Shown here piece after piece: positions 58,674 through 64,000 of a stretch of 64,000 nt of DNA (positions are counted from its first letter, which is position 1; each line of letters begins with the position of its first letter). Under the pieces are notes generated by a model, which was given only the letters and a program-made list of their open reading frames with translations, had not been told where the DNA came from and did not search any database. The stretch spans positions 1 through 64,000 of the forward strand of contig CAYGZL010000106.1 of assembly GCA_964354345.1 (NCBI GenBank). Reading direction: 5' to 3'. Source of the stretch: CAYGZL01 sp964354345 (GTDB lineage: Bacteria > Chloroflexota > Anaerolineae > Anaerolineales > UBA4823). A program made the translations under genes and the position numbers.

Positions 58674-59960
58674 ATGTTACAGCCGAAGTCAACGATTGGC
58701 GATACTACATGGTTTGTTCACGATCGTTTTGGGATGTTCATCCATTGGGGATTGTATTCCCTCCCCTCCCGTCACGAATGGGTGCAATCGCAAGAGCGCA
58801 TCCATCCGGATGTGTATTATGAAAAATATTTTAAGCATTTCAATCCCACCTTCTATGATCCATGCTTATGGGCGCGAACCGCACGCGAAGCTGGGATGAA
58901 ATATGTGGTGATTACGTCGAAACACCACGAAGGATTTTGCCTGTGGGACTCAGCCTTCACAGATTACAAGGTCACCAATACCCCCTATGGGAAAGATCTG
59001 TTAGCGCCGTTCGTGGAGGCTTTTCGTGCCGAAGGATTACGAGTAGGTTTCTATTATTCACTTCTGGATTGGCATCATCCCGCCTTCCCGATTGACATGT
59101 TCCATCCCCTGCGGGATAATCCCGCAGCAGCCACGTTGAATGAGAGCCGGGATGTGAAGGTCTACGCTGAATATATGCGTAACCAGATCACAGAACTGCT
59201 GACGCGTTTCAGTCCGGATATCCTGTGGTGTGATTTCTCTTATCCCAACACTTCTTATAAAGGTTTTCCCGGAAAAGGCAGACATGAATGGGAAAGCGAG
59301 CGATTATTTGAGATCATCCGTGATCTTAGCCCCAGGATTATCTTGAACAATCGCCTCGATTTACCCGCCGAATTGGCTGATATCTATACCCCAGAGCAGG
59401 TTCAACCTTTGGAATGGGTTAAAGTCAATGGCGAACCGGTGGTCTGGGAAGCCTGCCATACGTTTAGCGGTTCGTGGGGGTATCATCGCGATGAGACGAC
59501 CTGGAAAAGTCCCGAACAGCTCATCCAGCTGCTCATCAACTCCATTTCATTAGGTGGCAATCTACTGATGAATGTTGGACCAACTTCCTTAGGCACCTTT
59601 GATCCCCGGGCGGTAAAGGCATTAAGTGTTTATCGGGATTGGATGGCTTTGCATAGTGCATCCATTTATGGCTGTACACAAAGCGATTACCCTGCCCCGC
59701 AGGATTGCCGCATGACTCAAAAAGGAAATAAACTCTATCTGCACATTTACGCCTGGCCATTTCGATTTCTACGCCTGGAGGGATTAGCGGGAAAAGTAGA
59801 GTTCGCTCGTTTCCTGCATGATGGTAGCGAGGTAGCCATGCAGGTGCCTGAATGGGAAGCCGGACAGCTTAAGCCTACCGGCGAGGCGTTATTCCTCACC
59901 TTGCCAGTTATACGGCCTGAAGTGGTCGTTCCCGTTGTTGAGTTGACGCTTCTAGCATGA
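58674..59960 (+). CDS. GH29 alpha-L-fucosidase
   Basis: Retaining fucosidase that removes L-fucose from glycans. The nucleophile Asp 187 is in ILWCDFSYP. The opening RFGMFIHWGLYSLPSRHEW and YVVITSKHHEGFCLWDS are family hallmarks; ISLGGNLLMNVGPT near the end as well. AAGGAG (58663-58668) five bases upstream selects ATG 58674 over an upstream in-frame codon at 58641. No signal peptide, so the enzyme is cytoplasmic and acts on imported fucosylated oligosaccharides. Length 428. It is followed by a probable GH5 remnant and then a sugar-acid catabolic set. Confidence 0.94.
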   Translation: MLQPKSTIGDTTWFVHDRFGMFIHWGLYSLPSRHEWVQSQERIHPDVYYEKYFKHFNPTFYDPCLWARTAREAGMKYVVITSKHHEGFCLWDSAFTDYKVTNTPYGKDLLAPFVEAFRAEGLRVGFYYSLLDWHHPAFPIDMFHPLRDNPAAATLNESRDVKVYAEYMRNQITELLTRFSPDILWCDFSYPNTSYKGFPGKGRHEWESERLFEIIRDLSPRIILNNRLDLPAELADIYTPEQVQPLEWVKVNGEPVVWEACHTFSGSWGYHRDETTWKSPEQLIQLLINSISLGGNLLMNVGPTSLGTFDPRAVKALSVYRDWMALHSASIYGCTQSDYPAPQDCRMTQKGNKLYLHIYAWPFRFLRLEGLAGKVEFARFLHDGSEVAMQVPEWEAGQLKPTGEALFLTLPVIRPEVVVPVVELTLLA

Positions 59961-59973
59961 GTCACGGTCATAA

Positions 59974-60153
59974 AAGTTATGCCAACTCATTGGTACAGAA
60001 AACCCGTTCTATCTGGAATCCCCCCGCCTTGAAGCCCACTACCAGCCATGGATTGACCTGGCGCGCCATGGCGTCGGCGTCCATTGCAGAGAAGGTGACG
60101 CGTTTTCCTTATTTCAGAGCCTGTCCGGCAAATCAGACGATTGCATCTTATAA
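59974..60153 (+). pseudogene. Probable remnant of a GH5-like cellulase
   Basis: In one frame the segment encodes ENPFYLESPRLEAHYQPW then IDLARHGVGVHCREGDAF before a stop. This resembles the last catalytic segment of GH5 (cellulase-type) glycosidases, in which GVGVHCGEWG or similar carries the nucleophile Glu; here a Glu is present after a Cys-Arg. There is no start, the beginning and the end of the domain are missing, and a stop follows about 15 codons later, so it is a fragment. A different frame has an ATG reading frame (59957-60184) that appears to be non-coding. Recognition is by eye only. Confidence 0.42.
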
Positions 60154-60229
60154 TTGGGAATTGATGGAAAAGTCCATCTGGTGAATAGTATCAATTGATA
60201 ACATAACCGATCTTACAGGAGGATTGGGA

Positions 60230-60883
60230 ATGAATAAGCAAGAAGTTTTACAAAAAATCAAGGAGCTGGGCCTGGTGGCTGTCATTCGGGGACCATCGGT
60301 GGAACTAACTATGGCAATGGTGGAAGCCTTGATCGCAGGCGGTGTTACCGGCATCGAGATCACCTATAGCACACCGAATGCCGAAGGTGTGGTGACTGCT
60401 TTGGCGAAAAACTTTGGCGGCCGGATTGTTCTGGGGATGGGCACGCTGACCGAACCGAGGCAGGCACAATCAGCTAAAGATGCAGGAGCGACCTACCTGG
60501 TCAGCCCCGTCGCAGAACCAACTTTGGTGCAGGCCATGGTGGATTCTGGTCTGGTCGTAATGGCCGGCGCCTTCTCACCCACCGAGGTTCTCCAGGTGTA
60601 TCGGATGGGTTCTGATGTAGTGAAAATTTTTCCGGGTTCACTGGCTGGTCCGGGGTATGTCAAGGCATTGCGGGGTCCCTTCCCGTATATCCCGTTTATG
60701 CCGACTGGTGGCGTCAGTGCTCAGAATGTTGGCGAGTGGTTCGCAGCCGGAGTTGTTGCGGTGGGCGCGGGCAGCGAGTTGTGCCCACCGAGCCTGGCTA
60801 AGGAAGGTAAGTTTGATGAGATCAGCCATCGCGCCCAGGATTTCGTCCAGGCAGTCAATAAGGCTCGGGTCTCGACCAAATGA
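60230..60883 (+). CDS. KDPG/KHG-type aldolase (Eda-like)
   Basis: Class I aldolase that cleaves 2-keto-3-deoxy-6-phosphogluconate or similar sugar acids to pyruvate and an aldehyde. The Schiff-base Lys 132 is in DVVKIFPGS and Glu 43 in GIEITYSTP; PFMPTGGV lies later. AGGAGG (60217-60222), seven bases upstream, sets ATG 60230 over TTG 60224. Length 217. It follows the lost gene fragment and precedes an unassigned cupin, a sugar epimerase and a second aldolase, which suggests catabolism of a keto-deoxy sugar acid. Confidence 0.92.
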   Translation: MNKQEVLQKIKELGLVAVIRGPSVELTMAMVEALIAGGVTGIEITYSTPNAEGVVTALAKNFGGRIVLGMGTLTEPRQAQSAKDAGATYLVSPVAEPTLVQAMVDSGLVVMAGAFSPTEVLQVYRMGSDVVKIFPGSLAGPGYVKALRGPFPYIPFMPTGGVSAQNVGEWFAAGVVAVGAGSELCPPSLAKEGKFDEISHRAQDFVQAVNKARVSTK

Positions 60884-60894
60884 GAGGTTACGCC

Positions 60895-62172
60895 ATGCAA
60901 ACCGACTTCAGTGGTAAAGAACATCCTACGCGCCAGCTAATCGAGCAAACGATTGAGCGCGGGAATGGCATCTTCCGGCTGGCTCCGGCCTGGATTGCGC
61001 GCACCTTCATGTCGACTGGCTGGCGTCTGGGATTGCCGGAAGCCGATTATGATCAGGGTTCGCGGGGTGAGATTTGTGAACGCTGGCTAGGAGCGACCAA
61101 CACGGCAGATAATCCGGGTGGGCCGACAGATGAAGGCTTAAGTTATGTAGTCGTGGATGGGCAGAAGTTATTTACACTCAAGGATGCTGTCCAGTCTGCT
61201 GGGCCGGCGATCATGGGTGAGACTTATGCACGCACGCATAATCGCCTGGGTTACCTGGCTAAGATATTTGATTTCGGTGACCGTCTACCCTATCACTTCC
61301 ATTTGATGAAGGAAGATGCAGCCCGTGTAGGACGCAACCCGAAAGAAGAGGCCTATTACTTCCCAGCTGGGGTGGATATGGGCGCACACCCGGAGACTTT
61401 CTTCGGCGTCCACCCTTACATAGTCGAGCAGCAGAAGTATGCTGTCCTCCTGCCTCACCTGATTGAATGGAAGGATGACCGCATTTTACAACACGCTCGC
61501 GCTTACTTGCTCTTGCCTGGTGAGGGTTTCCATCTTCCTTCTGGCGTGCCCCATGCGCCAGGAAGCGCCCTGACGATCGAGTTGCAAGAGGATTCAGATG
61601 TCGCGGCTTTCATGCAAGCTTATGTGGGCAAGCGCCTGATCCGCCGGGAGCTGCTTTATAAAGATATCCTCGCAGAGGATTGGGTGAAATATGGCGAGCG
61701 CCTGATCTTGAAGATGATTAACTGGCAGATTAGCGGAGATCCCTATTTCTATGAGAACCGCCACCTGGCGCCTTTGCCTATCCCTGAATCAGCCCAATCG
61801 GGGGGAGAGGAATATTGGATCTATTACAATTCCACCCGTTTCAGCGGTAAGAAGCTGGTTGTTAAGCCGGGACAGCAATTCACCAGCCTGGACAAGGGTG
61901 CGTACAACATATTAGTCTGGAAAGGGTGCGGGAGGTATGACGGGCATGCGGTTGAGGCGGGCAACTTCAACCTGGAGCACTGTTTTGACGAGCTGTTCGT
62001 CATTTACGCCCGGGCAACTACCCCGCTTCTTGTCGAAAATACTGGTACAGAAGACCTGGAAATCTTCAAGTTCTTTGGACCGGATGTGAACCTCGACATC
62101 CCAATGCTCTCGCTGTATCCGGCGCCGGAAACAGCACCGTACTCAACACGACACCCCCAGAGGGAAGAATGA
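60895..62172 (+). CDS. Cupin protein similar to phosphomannose isomerase, substrate unknown
   Basis: About 425 residues. Two cupin-like blocks are visible: an N-terminal one around RLPYHFHLMKEDAA with EAYYFPAG and LPSGVPHAPG (candidate metal His and Glu residues), and a C-terminal one from roughly 310 to 420. The overall plan is close to class I phosphomannose isomerase-like or other sugar isomerases, but no recognised isomerase signature is complete. GAGAGG about 8 bases upstream favours ATG 60895; the upstream ATG 60880 overlaps the aldolase stop. Its neighbours are an aldolase and an AGE-family epimerase. It probably interconverts the sugar the pathway uses. Confidence 0.72.
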   Translation: MQTDFSGKEHPTRQLIEQTIERGNGIFRLAPAWIARTFMSTGWRLGLPEADYDQGSRGEICERWLGATNTADNPGGPTDEGLSYVVVDGQKLFTLKDAVQSAGPAIMGETYARTHNRLGYLAKIFDFGDRLPYHFHLMKEDAARVGRNPKEEAYYFPAGVDMGAHPETFFGVHPYIVEQQKYAVLLPHLIEWKDDRILQHARAYLLLPGEGFHLPSGVPHAPGSALTIELQEDSDVAAFMQAYVGKRLIRRELLYKDILAEDWVKYGERLILKMINWQISGDPYFYENRHLAPLPIPESAQSGGEEYWIYYNSTRFSGKKLVVKPGQQFTSLDKGAYNILVWKGCGRYDGHAVEAGNFNLEHCFDELFVIYARATTPLLVENTGTEDLEIFKFFGPDVNLDIPMLSLYPAPETAPYSTRHPQREE

Positions 62173-63401
62173 AGGTAACCTGGAATTACCCCGCAGGTGG
62201 CTCGGACTTCCGGCAGGATGTCCAGCGTGAGGTCCTTGAAAATATCCTGCCCTTTTGGATACGCGCCGTTGATCATGAGAATGGCGGTTTTTACGGCGAG
62301 GTATCAGCGGAAGGGATACCTCAACCGCTGGCAGCCAAAGGAGGCGTTCTGGGTAGCCGGATCGTGTGGACCTTCGCCGCGGCATATTTAACCTTCGGCA
62401 AGCCGGAACATCTGCAAATAGCTCTGCATGCCTACCGCTTTCTGATCGAACACCTGTGGGATCCTGAATATGGTGGCATCTACTGGTTGGTTACTGCCCA
62501 GGGTCAGCCATTGGATGACAAGAAGCATGTGTATGCTCAATCTTTTGCCATATATGGCCTGGCGGAGTATTACCGGGCGACTCACGCCAAAGAAGCCTTA
62601 GATCTGGCGATCCGGCTCTTTGAAACACTTGAGGTTCACGCTCACGACGATTTACATGGTGGGTATATGGAGACGTTTTCCCGCGCCTGGGAGCTGGCGC
62701 AGGATTTCCGGCTGGCGGAAGGTGAAGCCAACGAAGCCAAATCCATGAATACCCACCTGCATCTGCTCGAGGCGTATACTGCCCTGGCAAGGGTGTGGGA
62801 TGATTCCCGTTTGAGGCTGCGTTTGAATGAGTTGTTAGAGGTATTTCTGGATCATATCATTGACTCACACTCCCATCACTTCATCTTGTTCTTCGATGAG
62901 CTCTGGAATCCCCGTTCCGAAATAATCTCCTTCGGTCACGATATCGAGGGCAGCTGGTTGCTGGTCGAAGCAGCAGAGGTTGTTGGCGATCCAGTGCTCC
63001 TGACGCGGGTAAAAAAGACCGCGTTACTGATGGTCGAGGCGGTTTATTCACAAGGTTTGGATGACGATGGGGCGATTTTATACGAAGCTGTCCCCCAAGG
63101 AACAGAACTTTTATTTAATAATGATCAGAAAGACTGGTGGCCGCAAGCCGAAGCTGTGGTCGGTTTTCTGAATGCCTGTGAATTGGTCGGCGTCGACACC
63201 CTCAAAGAGAAATACTGGCAAGCATCGCAAAATGCCTGGCGGTTCATTCAGGAGTACCTGGTTGATCGCCAGCATGGCGAGTGGCTCTGGGGAGTTACTC
63301 GCCAGAGAGAGCCGATCCGCCGCGCGTTGGTGGATTTTTGGAAGTGTCCATATCACAATAGCCGGGCTTGTTTCGAAGTGTACCGGAGATTGAAAAGGTA
63401 A
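62169..63401 (+). CDS. AGE-family sugar epimerase/isomerase
   Basis: (alpha/alpha)6-barrel enzyme of the N-acylglucosamine 2-epimerase and cellobiose 2-epimerase family. Conserved blocks are KHVYAQSFAIYGLAEYY, MNTHLHLLEAYT, SFGHDIEGSWLL (catalytic His), DWWPQAEAVVGF and WKCPYHNSRACFEV (second His). Length 410. It overlaps the cupin gene by four bases (ATGA), so translation is coupled. It could act as cellobiose or mannose 2-epimerase or a mannose/aldose isomerase; sequence alone does not settle this. Confidence 0.9.
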   Translation: MKVTWNYPAGGSDFRQDVQREVLENILPFWIRAVDHENGGFYGEVSAEGIPQPLAAKGGVLGSRIVWTFAAAYLTFGKPEHLQIALHAYRFLIEHLWDPEYGGIYWLVTAQGQPLDDKKHVYAQSFAIYGLAEYYRATHAKEALDLAIRLFETLEVHAHDDLHGGYMETFSRAWELAQDFRLAEGEANEAKSMNTHLHLLEAYTALARVWDDSRLRLRLNELLEVFLDHIIDSHSHHFILFFDELWNPRSEIISFGHDIEGSWLLVEAAEVVGDPVLLTRVKKTALLMVEAVYSQGLDDDGAILYEAVPQGTELLFNNDQKDWWPQAEAVVGFLNACELVGVDTLKEKYWQASQNAWRFIQEYLVDRQHGEWLWGVTRQREPIRRALVDFWKCPYHNSRACFEVYRRLKR

Positions 63402-63405
63402 CAAA

Positions 63406-64000
63406 ATGCTGGGGAAGTCACTCCGCGAAGCGCTACATGCCGGGGATAGGGTGTATGGGACGCTGATCGTCTCGCCCTCCCCACGTTGGCCGGGGGCAGT
63501 GAACGCCCTGGATCTGGATTTTGTTTTCATTGATACAGAGCATGTCCCTTTGGATCGCTTTGAGTTGGCCTGGATGTGCCAGAGTTATTCAAGATTGGGG
63601 TTGGCGCCGGTGGTGCGTATTCCCAATCATGATCCCGACTGGGCGTGTATGGCCCTCGACGCCGGCGCTCAGGGGATCATCGCTCCCTATATCGAAACTC
63701 CGGAGCAGGTACGCGCCCTGGTCGGCGCGACCAGGTATCGACCTTTGAAAGGCAACCGGGTGCAGAAAATCCTGGGAGAGATAGATTCCCCTGAACCGAT
63801 GTTGGCTGAATATATATCAAGCTACAACACAGATAATGTCTTGATTGTCAACATCGAAAGTGTACCGGCGCTGCAGGCGCTGGATAATATCCTGGAAGTA
63901 CCCGGATTGGATGCAGTGCTGGTTGGACCGCATGATTTATCCGCCAGCCTGGGCATTCCAGGACAGTATACCCATCCCCGCTTTATCCAGGCGGTGGACA
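63406..64000 (+). CDS. HpcH/HpaI-family aldolase, 3' end outside window
   Basis: Class II pyruvate aldolase (2-keto-3-deoxy-L-rhamnonate, 2-keto-3-deoxyglucarate or 4-hydroxy-2-oxovalerate types). The first 198 residues are visible: metal and substrate residues appear in FVFIDTEHVPLDRFEL, VVRIPNHDPDWACMALDAGA and AVLVGPHDLSASLGIPGQ. The window ends before the stop codon. It begins 4 bases after the epimerase gene. With the Eda-like enzyme it suggests two alternative keto-acid cleavage steps, or a pathway for L-fucose or L-rhamnose with this enzyme as the lyase, but substrate is inferred. Confidence 0.9.
   Translation, partial: MLGKSLREALHAGDRVYGTLIVSPSPRWPGAVNALDLDFVFIDTEHVPLDRFELAWMCQSYSRLGLAPVVRIPNHDPDWACMALDAGAQGIIAPYIETPEQVRALVGATRYRPLKGNRVQKILGEIDSPEPMLAEYISSYNTDNVLIVNIESVPALQALDNILEVPGLDAVLVGPHDLSASLGIPGQYTHPRFIQAVD

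Noticed and set aside
59957..60184. A 75-residue reading frame starting in the fucosidase stop codon
   Set aside because: Another frame of the same stretch matches a GH5-like segment, and this frame shows no protein character, so it is probably non-coding.
1..64000. tRNA, rRNA, transposase, integrase or prophage genes
   Set aside because: None was seen on either strand, though a short tRNA could be missed by eye; a tRNAscan or Infernal run would decide.

Overview
The window looks like chromosomal DNA of an anaerobic, sugar-fermenting member of the Chloroflexota, most likely class Anaerolineae. The clues are a topoisomerase I with an N-terminal zinc ribbon, exported proteins with long Pro-Thr linkers, many Tat-type lipoprotein signals on solute-binding and sugar enzymes, and two near-leaderless promoters. 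This is an inference from protein style, since no rRNA or species marker is present. I saw no rRNA, tRNA, CRISPR array, integrase, transposase or phage gene.

Positions 1 to about 21,000 are mostly housekeeping. In order they hold the 3' part of ruvB, queA, a pyrimidine-nucleoside phosphorylase, a lipoprotein lytic transglycosylase (minus strand), a methylthioribose-phosphate isomerase / adenosine kinase-like / S-adenosylhomocysteinase operon, recA and degV (minus), then ffh-rpsP-khpA-rimM-dprA-topA, an unrecognised two-helix membrane protein, and dgt-greA (minus). Several promoters can be read here, and those of slt and ffh place the start codon almost at the expected transcription start.

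Positions 21,001 to 36,937 are one long minus-strand block of carbohydrate genes: a GHMP kinase with a sugar nucleotidyltransferase, two class II aldolases, a GH35-like galactosidase, a GH51 arabinofuranosidase, an FGGY kinase, a mannonate-dehydratase-like enolase, an acetyl xylan esterase, a Tat DUF362 lipoprotein, a small membrane protein, a cobalamin-binding radical SAM protein and an SDR dehydrogenase. A 555-base regulatory gap separates it from a divergent five-gene family-5 ABC importer (37,493-43,382). Its likely job is uptake and breakdown of arabinose- and galactose-containing, acetylated plant or microbial glycans. An 862-residue protein of unknown family (43,379-45,967, minus) converges on the importer.

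Positions 46,276 to 52,230 encode a MacB-like export system: a lipoprotein membrane fusion protein, a 956-residue FtsX-type permease and two ATPases. One ATPase carries a C-terminal AbrB-like domain and the other an N-terminal hexapeptide repeat. From 52,280 to the end runs a second sugar block: ThuA-like protein, two Gfo/Idh/MocA dehydrogenases, a UroD-superfamily protein, a beta-propeller lactonase with two plausible starts, a TauE/SafE permease, an 88-residue orphan, a GH29 fucosidase, a probable GH5 remnant, a KDPG-type aldolase, an unassigned cupin, an AGE-family epimerase and a HpcH/HpaI aldolase cut by the window end. The most unusual items are the ATPase-AbrB fusion, the repeat-bearing ATPase, the 862-residue orphan, the terminator-like hairpin before mtnA, the cobalamin radical SAM gene in a glycan operon, and the dual-start lactonase.
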